Positions 1-6,129 of a stretch of DNA of 6,595 bases are shown piece after piece. How positions within the stretch are numbered: the first letter of the stretch is position 1; every line of letters starts with the position of its first letter. The stretch covers positions 1 through 6,595 of the forward strand of contig CAZWUZ010000213.1 of NCBI GenBank assembly GCA_964637655.1, read 5' to 3'. Below the pieces are notes generated by a model. That model worked only from the letters and a program-made list of their open reading frames with translations. It was not told the origin of the DNA and ran no database searches. This DNA is from CAZWUZ01 sp964637655 [NCBI: uncultured bacterium]. Its GTDB lineage: Bacteria; DAOPZR01. The position numbers were made by a program, and so were the translations under genes.

Positions 1-264
1 GTCGAAAAGCTGGACGCCGAGGTCGGCGCCACCGTCGATTTCGACCAGGTGCCGAAGATCAGCGCACTGGCGTCAGCGATTGCCGCCGGCGGGCATGCCA
101 TCGACCTGCAGGTGGACGGGGGAATCGGGCCGGCGACGGCGGCGACGGTGGTACGGGCCGGGGCCAACCTGCTGGTGGCCGGTAACGCGTTTTTCGGCCA
201 GGCCGACCGCGCGGCGGCACTGACGGGCATCATGGCAGCGGCGCGCGCCGGCAACCACGCGTAG
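1..264 (+). CDS. Ribulose-phosphate 3-epimerase-like TIM-barrel protein, C-terminal part (5' truncated)
   Basis: The frame is open from base 1 to a TAG stop at 262-264, giving the last 87 residues of a protein that starts outside the window. The segment LQVDGGIGPATAATVVRAGA (residues 36-55 of the visible part) followed by LLVAGNAFFG is the C-terminal hallmark of the ribulose-phosphate 3-epimerase family (PF00834). The Asp of VDGG is the family's catalytic, metal-binding acid, and the AGNAFFG stretch corresponds to the phosphate-binding end of the barrel. True Rpe interconverts ribulose-5-phosphate and xylulose-5-phosphate in the cytosol. The segment aligned with the usual GFGGQ phosphate loop, just before VPKI, instead reads roughly AEVGATV, so this may be a divergent paralogue acting on another sugar phosphate. 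The next gene starts 116 nt downstream on the same strand. Family membership is fairly certain; the exact substrate is not. Confidence 0.8.
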   Translation, partial: VEKLDAEVGATVDFDQVPKISALASAIAAGGHAIDLQVDGGIGPATAATVVRAGANLLVAGNAFFGQADRAAALTGIMAAARAGNHA

Positions 265-380
265 CAGGCCCCGGGGGGACACGCAGCGCCTGGTGCATGT
301 TATGCAGACGACGGGCAGGGTGCGTCCGGCGGAGTGCGTGGAGTGGCGGGAGAAAAACTGATTCTCGTGGAACGGTACGG
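265..380 (+). other. Intergenic leader before the sugar transferase, no clear promoter
   Basis: These 116 nt separate the epimerase-like gene from the sugar transferase. I see no good -35/-10 pair, no T-tailed hairpin after the upstream stop, and no ops/JUMPstart element of the kind found in front of some polysaccharide operons. Two small perfect dyads are present: TGCAT-GTT-ATGCA at 294-306 and GAGAA-7 nt-TTCTC at 350-366. Either could be an operator half-site pair or chance. An in-frame ATG at 297 would extend the downstream protein by 28 Arg-rich residues, but it has no ribosome site and the extension does not look like part of the protein family. Confidence 0.4.
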
Positions 381-1706
381 ATGATGCGACGCGGCAACCT
401 TCCCCTGCTGGGCATGCTCCTCGACGTGGTGACGGTCAACGGCGCCTACCTGATCGCCCTGCTGTTCGTGTTCGGCGGGGCCATCCCGGCGGCGGAATTC
501 GCCCATTACCGGGCCATCGCCATCCTCGTGACGATTCTCTACCTCGGGTCGCTGTACGGGTTCGGGGTCTACGACCGCGACTACCGTTATGCGGGGATGG
601 ACGATTTTCTCGCGGCGGCGCGGGCCACGGCGCTGGCCGGGGTGCTGGTGGTTGCCGCGACCTTTTACCAGCGCACGCTCGGGTATTCACGTCTCGGGTT
701 TGCCTACGCGTTTGTCTTTGCCATGGGGCTGACGCTCGCCTGGCGCGGGGTGCAGCGCGGCGCGCACGAGTACGGCTGGCGGCAGCGGGTCAGCCGCCGG
801 CGCGTGCTGGTGGCCGGGAGCGCGGCAGAAGCGGCGACCGTGGCCAGGCGGCTGGCTGATGACCATCGTTCCGGCCGCGAGGTGGTCGCCACCTGCGCCC
901 TCACGGAACTGACCATGCCCGCGCTGGTGGCACGCTACAACCGGGAACCGTTTGACGAACTCGTCGTGGTCGCTGACGGGGCCGACCCGCAGGCGCTGCT
1001 CGCTCTGCATGATGCGGCGGCAGCGCTGGACATTCCCTGTCATCTGGTACCCGGTGCCTACGAACTGCTGCTGGCGCGGGCCCCGCTGCGCGAACTCGGC
1101 GACCTGCCGCTGCTCGAACTGGCTGGCGCCGCGCGTCCGAGCCGGGCCCTGGTCAAGCGGCTGAACGATCTGACGCTGGCGCTGCCGCTCGCGCTGCTGA
1201 CCCTGCCGCTGGTGCTGCTGCTGGCGCTGCTGGTGCGTCTGCAGTCGCCCGGCCCCGCGTTCTTCAACCGGCCGCGGGTGGGGCGTCACGGCAAGCAGTT
1301 CATCATGTACAAACTGCGGACCATGGTCTGGCGGCCCGAGGCGGATCTCGACCTTACCGTTGACGGCAACGACCCGCGCATCACCGGGATCGGGCGCTGG
1401 CTGCGCCGCTGGTCGCTCGATGAACTGCCGCAACTGTGGAACGTGGTGCGCGGCGACATGGCGCTGGTCGGGCCCCGTCCGGAAATCCCGGCAGTGGTGG
1501 CCACCTACGCCCCGTGGCAGCACGAGGCGCTGGAAATCATGCCCGGACTTACCGGACTCTCCCAGGTGAGCGGTCGCGACGCCCTGTCACTGACGGACAA
1601 GTCACGTCTCGATATCTTCTACCGCCGGCATCATACGCTGGCGCTCGACATGAAAATCCTGCTCAAGACCCTGTGGGTGGTCGTCTCGGGCGAAGGGGTC
1701 AACTGA
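381..1706 (+). CDS. Polyprenyl-phosphate sugar-1-phosphate transferase (initiating glycosyltransferase, large PHPT type)
   Basis: This inner-membrane enzyme is predicted to move a sugar-1-phosphate from a UDP-sugar to undecaprenyl phosphate, the first step of O-antigen, capsule, exopolysaccharide or protein-glycan assembly. From the ATG at 381 it has 441 residues, near the usual 440-480. Four hydrophobic helices lie at about 9-31, 44-63, 80-96 and 105-121. A Rossmann-like CoA_binding_3 domain follows (about 139-250), with a degenerate nucleotide loop (VAGSAAEAA). The catalytic bacterial sugar transferase domain (PF02397, about 258-441) has a proline-containing membrane hairpin, RVGRHGKQF, YKLRTM (310-315), SLDELPQLWNVVRGDM with the catalytic Asp347-Glu348 pair, VGPRPE (363-368), PGLTGLSQVSGR (388-399) and ALDMKILLKT near the end. 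I chose 381 because hydrophobic sequence begins soon after it; 384 is equally possible and the ribosome site is weak. The stop abuts the dehydratase start. Sugar specificity cannot be read from the sequence, though the neighbour suggests a 6-deoxy-HexNAc derivative. Confidence 0.92.
   Translation: MMRRGNLPLLGMLLDVVTVNGAYLIALLFVFGGAIPAAEFAHYRAIAILVTILYLGSLYGFGVYDRDYRYAGMDDFLAAARATALAGVLVVAATFYQRTLGYSRLGFAYAFVFAMGLTLAWRGVQRGAHEYGWRQRVSRRRVLVAGSAAEAATVARRLADDHRSGREVVATCALTELTMPALVARYNREPFDELVVVADGADPQALLALHDAAAALDIPCHLVPGAYELLLARAPLRELGDLPLLELAGAARPSRALVKRLNDLTLALPLALLTLPLVLLLALLVRLQSPGPAFFNRPRVGRHGKQFIMYKLRTMVWRPEADLDLTVDGNDPRITGIGRWLRRWSLDELPQLWNVVRGDMALVGPRPEIPAVVATYAPWQHEALEIMPGLTGLSQVSGRDALSLTDKSRLDIFYRRHHTLALDMKILLKTLWVVVSGEGVN
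1693..1698 (+). promoter_or_regulatory. Ribosome binding site for the dehydratase
   Basis: AAGGGG lies inside the last codons of the sugar transferase and ends 8 nt before the ATG at 1707. It supports that start codon even though the gene begins immediately after the preceding TGA, and it implies that the two genes share a transcript. Confidence 0.55.
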
Positions 1707-3095
1707 ATGGAACGCATCCTCGTCATCGGCGCCGGCGAAGCCGGACGCATGGTCAGTCGCGAGATTGCCACGCACCCGGAACTGGGGTTCACCGTGACCG
1801 GGTTTGTCGACGACGATCCCGCCAAGCGCGGCACGGTCATCGATGGCAGCACCGTACTTGGCGGCAAGGCGGAGATTGCCGTGCTGGTGGCGCGCGAGCA
1901 GGTGACACTGGTCATTATCGCCATTCCGTCCGCCCCGGGGCGCGTGATCCGTGACATCGTCTCGGCCTGCCGTGACTGTGCGGTCAGGGTGCGTATCGTG
2001 CCGGGGATTTTCGAGATCATCGCCGGCGATGTGCATCTCAACAATATCCGCCCCATCCGGGTCGAGGATCTGCTCGGGCGCGAGACGGTGCGCGTGGAAA
2101 GCGCCGGCCTGGTGCGCGGCAAGCGGGTGCTGGTAACGGGCGCGGCGGGCTCGATCGGCAGCGAACTCTGCCGGCAGATACTGCGCGGGGAACCCGGGGA
2201 ACTGTACGCGCTGGACAACGGCGAAACGGAACTGTTCAATCTCGGGCAGGAACTGGGGGGGCATCAGGGCTATGTGCCGGTGATGGGCGATATCCGCGAC
2301 CGGCAGCGGATGACGGCGGTGTTTGCCGCAGTCGAACCGCACCTGGTTTTTCACGCGGCGGCCTACAAGCATGTGCCGATGATGGAACGCGCGCCCGGGG
2401 AAGCGGTCAAGACCAATGTCTTCGGCACGCAGGCGGTGGTCGAACTGGCGGTGGCGCACGGTGTGGAGCGGTTCGTGCTCATCTCGTCGGACAAGGCGGT
2501 CAACCCGACCAACGTGATGGGGGCAACCAAGCGGCTGGCCGAGCGCGTGGTGCTGGCGGCGGCGGGCGGGCCGACGAAGTGCGCGGTCGTGCGCTTCGGC
2601 AACGTGCTGGCCAGCCGCGGCAGCGTGGTGCCGATTTTCCAGGCGCAGATCGCCGCCGGCGGTCCGCTGACGGTGACGCATCCGGACGCGGTGCGCTACT
2701 TCATGACCATTCCCGAGGCGGCGCAACTGGTGATCAAGGCGGGCGGGTTCGGCGAACACGGCGAAATCTTTCTGCTCGACATGGGCGACCCGATCCGCAT
2801 CCAGGACCTGGCGCGCAACCTCATCACCCTCTCCGGGCTGCGGCCCGACCAGGATATCGAGGTGACGTTCAGCGGTTTGCGGCCGGGGGAAAAACTGTTC
2901 GAGGAACTGCTGACCAGCGGCGAGGGAATCGAGCCGACCGCGCATCCGAAGATCTTCCGCACGGCACCGGAACCGCTGACGGAGAACCTGGTCGCCGGCC
3001 TGGCGGCGCTGGCCGCCGCGCCGACGGACCGGGAGACGCTGCGGCTGCTGCGCGAGCTGGTGCCCGAGTACCGCCCGACCTACATCCCGGTGTGA
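1707..3095 (+). CDS. Nucleotide-sugar 4,6-dehydratase, WbpM/PglF/CapD type lacking the membrane domain
   Basis: This 462-residue protein is predicted to convert UDP-GlcNAc, or a related UDP-HexNAc, to its 4-keto-6-deoxy form, the precursor of bacillosamine, QuiNAc, FucNAc and related sugars. Two Rossmann domains are visible. An N-terminal CoA_binding_3-like domain (1 to about 130) begins at once with VIGAGEAG (6-13). The catalytic extended-SDR domain (PF02719, about 138-420) has the NAD loop GAAGSIG (145-151), AAAYKHVPMME, SSDKAVNPTNVMGATK (260-275) and LRPGEKLFEELL. The active site has Asp262, Lys263, Met271 and Lys275: Met replaces the usual SDR tyrosine, as in WbpM and PglF, whereas FlaA1/PseB enzymes keep Tyr. 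WbpM and PglF have about 590-665 residues because of an N-terminal four-helix membrane domain, which is absent here. ATG at 1707 follows the sugar transferase TGA with no gap, so the absence is unlikely to be a wrong start. Dehydratase activity is well supported; exact substrate and product are inferred. Confidence 0.9.
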   Translation: MERILVIGAGEAGRMVSREIATHPELGFTVTGFVDDDPAKRGTVIDGSTVLGGKAEIAVLVAREQVTLVIIAIPSAPGRVIRDIVSACRDCAVRVRIVPGIFEIIAGDVHLNNIRPIRVEDLLGRETVRVESAGLVRGKRVLVTGAAGSIGSELCRQILRGEPGELYALDNGETELFNLGQELGGHQGYVPVMGDIRDRQRMTAVFAAVEPHLVFHAAAYKHVPMMERAPGEAVKTNVFGTQAVVELAVAHGVERFVLISSDKAVNPTNVMGATKRLAERVVLAAAGGPTKCAVVRFGNVLASRGSVVPIFQAQIAAGGPLTVTHPDAVRYFMTIPEAAQLVIKAGGFGEHGEIFLLDMGDPIRIQDLARNLITLSGLRPDQDIEVTFSGLRPGEKLFEELLTSGEGIEPTAHPKIFRTAPEPLTENLVAGLAALAAAPTDRETLRLLRELVPEYRPTYIPV

Positions 3096-3114
3096 GCTGT
3101 TGCCGCGAGGCCCG

Positions 3115-3786
3115 TCAGGCGCGCCAGCGGAACGGGGAGAAGTCGGTGGCGCGGTCGTACACATCCTCCTGCTCGGCGCGCTTGAGCGCGCGGCAGGCGG
3201 CGCAGGTGAGCGGCGTCACCAGCACCTCGATACCCACCTTGAACACATAGTTGGAGACGGCGACCGCGTACCAGACCTCCGCCGGCCATACCCCCCAGAA
3301 CGCGACGAACAGAAACACCAGCGTGTCGAGCGCTTCGCCCGCGAGGGTCGAGACGATGGTGCGCAGCCAGAGCCAGCGGCCGGCGGTCGCGACCTTGAGG
3401 CGGGCGAGCAGATAACTGTTGCAGAACTCGCCGGCGAGGAAGGCGAGCAGCGAGGCGAGGACGATACGCGGGAACTGGCCGAGAATGGCGGCATAGGCGG
3501 CCTGGTGCGGCCAGTCGGCGGCGGCGGGGAGCCGTTCGACCAGCGCGAAGAGGGCGGCGGCGAAGAGCAGCCAGGCGAACCCGGTCCAGATGAGGCGGCG
3601 GCAGCGGGCATAGCCGTAGACCTCGGTGACGATGTCGCCGAGGATGTAGGCGAGCGGGAAAAGCAGCGTGCCGCCGTCGAACGTGAACGGGCCCAATTGC
3701 AGCACCTTGGTCGAGGTGACATTCGACAGGATGAGCACCGCGACGAGCGCGACGCTCAACTGGTCGAGGTGACGGTAGGGGCGCAT
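3115..3786 (-). CDS. yhhQ: Queuosine precursor transporter (VUT/YhhQ family, DUF165)
   Basis: This 223-residue inner-membrane protein belongs to the family (PF02592, Vut_1) whose E. coli member YhhQ imports the queuosine precursors preQ0 and preQ1, used to modify the wobble base of GUN-anticodon tRNAs. Hydrophobic segments lie at about 10-29, 40-57, 65-83, 98-118, 142-163 and 172-196. Family signatures are SNVTSTKV (21-28), DGGTLLFPLAYILGDIVTEV (37-56), GEFCNSYLLARLK (119-131) and RTIVSTLAGEALDTLVF (142-158). The length is normal. The ATG at 3786 comes one nucleotide after the TGA of the DUF2156 gene and has no visible Shine-Dalgarno, so translation is probably coupled. It is the last gene of the minus-strand operon and ends 19 nt from the convergent dehydratase stop, with no T-tailed hairpin between them. 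No queuosine biosynthesis gene is in the window, so precursor uptake is inferred from family. Confidence 0.88.
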   Translation of the reverse strand: MRPYRHLDQLSVALVAVLILSNVTSTKVLQLGPFTFDGGTLLFPLAYILGDIVTEVYGYARCRRLIWTGFAWLLFAAALFALVERLPAAADWPHQAAYAAILGQFPRIVLASLLAFLAGEFCNSYLLARLKVATAGRWLWLRTIVSTLAGEALDTLVFLFVAFWGVWPAEVWYAVAVSNYVFKVGIEVLVTPLTCAACRALKRAEQEDVYDRATDFSPFRWRA

Positions 3787-3787
3787 G

Positions 3788-4699
3788 TCAGACCGCGGGG
3801 ATGATCTGCCACACCTCGACCATGTGGTCGGGGTGGTAGGACTGTTTGGCGCGGCGCAGGCCGGGAATGCCGAGATCCTGCTCCCGGTTGAGCCAGGGAT
3901 AGTCCGCCGCCGCCTGCGCGGCGAACTCGCGGTTGATCAGCTGGTAAAGCCCGTCGATGTCGGTGTCCGCTTTCTCGATGTAGACGACGAACGTGTCGTC
4001 CGCCAGCGGCTCGCCGAGCGCGATGGCGACGAAGGTCCCGTCGACACGGATGGCGCCGCCGCGCAGGCCGAGCGCGCAGGGATTGGCCAGCAGCTGCCCG
4101 ATGGCGGCATGCTCGCGCAGCAGTGCGGGCGTCGCCGGGCAGCCGTGCACCGTGCACCAGCGGGCAGCATACTCGCGGAAGGCGGGCACGGTTTGCGGGG
4201 TGAGGGGAACGTAGTCGTAGACCAGGGTGCGGCGCAGGCGGTTGAGATGGTTGCGCTTGCCGTCGTACTTGCGCCCGGGCAGGTCGATGAGGTCGCGGGT
4301 GCGGTAGACATAGTCGTCGTTGTCCGGGTCGCGCGTCACGGTGAAGGCCGGGTCGCCGGCGAGCGCGGCAGCGACCGGGGCGGTGACGAACTTGAACCGG
4401 CAGCCCGGCTCGGCGGCCGCGACTGCGCGCATGGCGGCCACCGGGTCGGGTGTGTGCAGCGGTTCGAGGTATTCATGCCCGCCGTCGTCCGGGCAGTCGC
4501 GGACCAGCACCGCCTCGCCGAGCCGGCAGAGTTCTGTACGGTCGGTGGTGTGCCAGGCGAAGATGTTGGCAAAACTGTAGACCGAAGAATGCTTGGGCGA
4601 AGCGGTGAAGAGGGCACGGAAGAGCGGCGCGTCGTCGCACACCACGCGCCGGACCGCGGGGTATTCGGGCAGGGGAGTGATGACAGCGGTGGCGCTCAT
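3788..4699 (-). CDS. DUF2156 protein (phosphatidylglycerol lysyltransferase C-terminal-like, GNAT fold)
   Basis: This 303-residue soluble protein matches the DUF2156 family (PF09924), related to the catalytic C-terminal domain of MprF-type aminoacyl-phosphatidylglycerol synthases and predicted to have two GNAT-like folds. Conserved-looking blocks are SSVYSFANIFAWH (38-50), DLIDLPGRKYDGKRNHLNRL (136-155), VVYIEKADTDIDGLYQLINR (238-257) and WLNREQDLGIPGLRRAK (269-285) followed by SYHPDHMVEVW. It has none of the membrane helices of full MprF and no signal peptide, so it is not itself a lipid flippase. The cellular role of stand-alone DUF2156 proteins is not established; transfer of an aminoacyl or acyl group is a reasonable guess from the fold only. 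ATG at 4699 has a good ribosome site (AAAGGA, 7-nt spacer). The stop is one nucleotide before the transporter start, so the two are tightly coupled. Family assignment is strong, function unknown. Confidence 0.85.
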   Translation of the reverse strand: MSATAVITPLPEYPAVRRVVCDDAPLFRALFTASPKHSSVYSFANIFAWHTTDRTELCRLGEAVLVRDCPDDGGHEYLEPLHTPDPVAAMRAVAAAEPGCRFKFVTAPVAAALAGDPAFTVTRDPDNDDYVYRTRDLIDLPGRKYDGKRNHLNRLRRTLVYDYVPLTPQTVPAFREYAARWCTVHGCPATPALLREHAAIGQLLANPCALGLRGGAIRVDGTFVAIALGEPLADDTFVVYIEKADTDIDGLYQLINREFAAQAAADYPWLNREQDLGIPGLRRAKQSYHPDHMVEVWQIIPAV

Positions 4700-4706
4700 G
4701 CAAGGT

Positions 4707-4712
4707 TCCTTT
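4707..4712 (-). promoter_or_regulatory. Ribosome binding site for the DUF2156 gene
   Basis: Read on the minus strand, the sequence is AAAGGA with a 7-nt spacer to the ATG at 4699. It fixes this start and shows that the gene can initiate independently of mntP, unlike the other tightly joined genes of this operon. Confidence 0.7.
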
Positions 4713-4733
4713 CCGGCATGCGCGGTACTCTAC

Positions 4734-4752
4734 ACCCTGACGGTGGCAGGGT
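4734..4752 (-). other. Small hairpin at the end of mntP
   Basis: ACCCTG and CAGGGT form a perfect 6-bp stem around a 7-nt loop; on the minus strand it begins inside the mntP stop codon. It is not followed by a T run, so it is not a standard intrinsic terminator. It might stabilise or mark a processed mRNA end in the 52-nt gap before the DUF2156 gene, or be chance in GC-rich DNA. Confidence 0.25.
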
Positions 4753-5306
4753 CAAGGGCCGGCGAGCAGCAGGCGCAGGCCGAGGAGGATGAGGATGAGG
4801 CCGCCCGCCGCGCGGGCGGCGCGCTGCAGCCGGCTGCCGCAGAGGGTGCCGAGCCACACGCCGCCCGCGGCGATGACGAAGGTGGTCAGGCCGATGCACA
4901 GGGCGGGCAGCAGGATGGGGAGGCCGAGCAGGGTGAGGGAGAAACCGACGGCCAGCGCGTCGAGCGAGGTGGCGATGGCGAGCATGGTCAGCGGCAGCAG
5001 GGCGATACGGTGGATGACCGGACAGTCGTTTCGCCGTGCGTCGTACAGCATCTTGCCGCCGACCGCAGCGAGCAGCACAAAGGCAAGAGCGGGCGCCGCC
5101 GCGGCGACGAGCGCGGCGAGCAGCGAACCCGCGAGCCCGCCGAGCAGCGGCATCAGGCCCTGAAACCCGCCGAAAAAAACACCGACCAGCAGCGCCGCGC
5201 GCAGCCGGTTGCCGCCGAGCGCCAGCCCGTAGCAGACCGCGACCGCGAACGCGTCCATGCTGAGCGCGATGGCGAGCGCGAACAGCGCGCCGGACGAGAG
5301 GGTCAT
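4752..5306 (-). CDS. mntP: Manganese efflux pump MntP
   Basis: This 184-residue inner-membrane protein exports Mn(II) to prevent manganese toxicity; E. coli MntP (YebN) has 188 residues. The sequence is a repeat of two three-helix halves (PF02659). Each half carries the family's key membrane acidic motif: ALSMDAFAV with Asp18 and ATSLDALAVG with Asp116. FFGGFQGLMPLLGG (44-57) and VGGKMLYDA (82-90) are also typical. The ATG at 5306 lies one nucleotide after the TGA of the metallo-hydrolase gene and no Shine-Dalgarno is visible, so translation is probably coupled. In E. coli the gene is controlled by MntR and a yybP-ykoY riboswitch. Here there is no room for such a leader directly upstream, so any manganese control must act at the operon promoter outside the window. 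Family assignment is strong; the metal is inferred from characterised members. Confidence 0.93.
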   Translation of the reverse strand: MTLSSGALFALAIALSMDAFAVAVCYGLALGGNRLRAALLVGVFFGGFQGLMPLLGGLAGSLLAALVAAAAPALAFVLLAAVGGKMLYDARRNDCPVIHRIALLPLTMLAIATSLDALAVGFSLTLLGLPILLPALCIGLTTFVIAAGGVWLGTLCGSRLQRAARAAGGLILILLGLRLLLAGP

Positions 5307-5307
5307 G

Positions 5308-6129
5308 TCAGGTGACGGTCAGGGTGTCGCCTTCACGGGCGGCGGAAACGCGGCCCGTGAACTGCGTCTGGTAGTCCTGCTCGAGCCGCGCGAGCTCCTC
5401 GTCGAGGCGGGCCGGGTCGTGATGGAAAAAAACCACCTGGCCGCAGCCGGCGTCGCGCGCCAGCTGCAGCACCTGCTCGCAGGTGGAGTGCCCCCAGCCG
5501 CGGCGGCGCGGGTATTCAGCATCGGTGAACTGCGCGTCATGCACGAGCAGCTGCGCACCGCGGCAGAATTCGACGAGGCGGGGATAGGCGGTGACCGGCT
5601 TCGCCGCCTGCAGCTCGTTGTCGGTGATGAAGACCAGCGCGCGGGAGCCGCAGTCGACGCGCACGCCGACCGTCGGGGCGGGATGATTGACCGGGCAGAG
5701 GCGCAGGCGGCAGGGGCCGAGGTCCTCGCCGCCGGCCGGCACCTCGGCAAACTCGATGGTGGCGCGCAGGTCGGCGAACGCGACGGGAAAATACTCCAGT
5801 GCCATCTGGCGGTCGAACATGCGGCGCAGCGGCGGCAGGCAGCGCGGGCAGCCGCGCAGGCGCAGGCGTACCGCCGGGTCGTAGACCGGGGCGAAGAAGG
5901 GGAACCCGTGGATATGGTCCCAGTGCGTGTGGGTTACCAGCAGGTGCAGGTCACGGGTGCCGCGCTGCTGCAGCAGTTCGCCGAGCCGGCGGATGCCCGT
6001 GCCCGCGTCGATGATGAGCTGCTGGCCGTCCTGCTCGACGCTGACACAGCAGGTGTTGCCGCCGTACTGCATGGCGCGGCTGTCGGGGACCGGCACCGAG
6101 CCGCGCGTACCCCAGAACGTCAGCTGCAT
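5308..6129 (-). CDS. MBL-fold metallo-hydrolase (RNase Z/PhnP-like branch)
   Basis: This 273-residue cytosolic protein has the metallo-beta-lactamase fold. The opening MQLTFWGTRGSVPVPDSRAM and YGGNTCCVSV is typical of a bacterial branch close to PhnP and RNase Z phosphodiesterases. Predicted dinuclear metal ligands are His67, His69, Asp71 and His72 (THTHWDHIHG), His149 (NHPAPTVG), Asp170 (ITDNE) and a His in FFHHDP (236-237). VHDAQFTDAEY (196-206) and GWGHST (211-216) are further family signatures. All ligands appear intact, so the enzyme should be active, probably on a phosphodiester or cyclic nucleotide; the substrate of this branch is not known to me. ATG at 6129 has a strong Shine-Dalgarno and overlaps the end of the upstream oxidoreductase by 10 nt. 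The stop is one nucleotide before mntP. Fold certain, substrate unknown. Confidence 0.87.
   Translation of the reverse strand: MQLTFWGTRGSVPVPDSRAMQYGGNTCCVSVEQDGQQLIIDAGTGIRRLGELLQQRGTRDLHLLVTHTHWDHIHGFPFFAPVYDPAVRLRLRGCPRCLPPLRRMFDRQMALEYFPVAFADLRATIEFAEVPAGGEDLGPCRLRLCPVNHPAPTVGVRVDCGSRALVFITDNELQAAKPVTAYPRLVEFCRGAQLLVHDAQFTDAEYPRRRGWGHSTCEQVLQLARDAGCGQVVFFHHDPARLDEELARLEQDYQTQFTGRVSAAREGDTLTVT

Noticed and set aside
302-360. A tiny plus-strand open frame in the leader (about 19 codons ending TGA near 361)
   Set aside because: No ribosome site and no recognisable peptide; too short to support as a leader peptide without conservation.
297-380. N-terminal extension of the sugar transferase to the ATG at 297
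   Set aside because: The extra 28 residues are Arg-rich and unlike the family, and there is no ribosome site before 297. The start at 381 or 384 sits just before the first membrane helix.
687-1523. A 278-codon minus-strand frame opposite the sugar transferase
   Set aside because: Low-complexity Gln/Arg/His composition and no domain; shadow of the real gene.
1602-3164. A 520-codon open frame on the minus strand opposite the dehydratase
   Set aside because: Its translation is rich in Arg, His, Gln and Pro with no recognisable domain, while the opposite strand encodes a complete dehydratase with all motifs. Long antisense frames are expected in GC-rich coding DNA.
3785-4792. A 335-codon plus-strand frame opposite the DUF2156 gene
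   Set aside because: No family signature, Gly/Ala/Arg-rich; the minus-strand gene has strong family motifs and a ribosome site.
5300-5345. A yybP-ykoY manganese riboswitch in front of mntP
   Set aside because: The upstream gene's coding sequence runs to one nucleotide before the mntP start, leaving no leader, and I do not see the riboswitch core.
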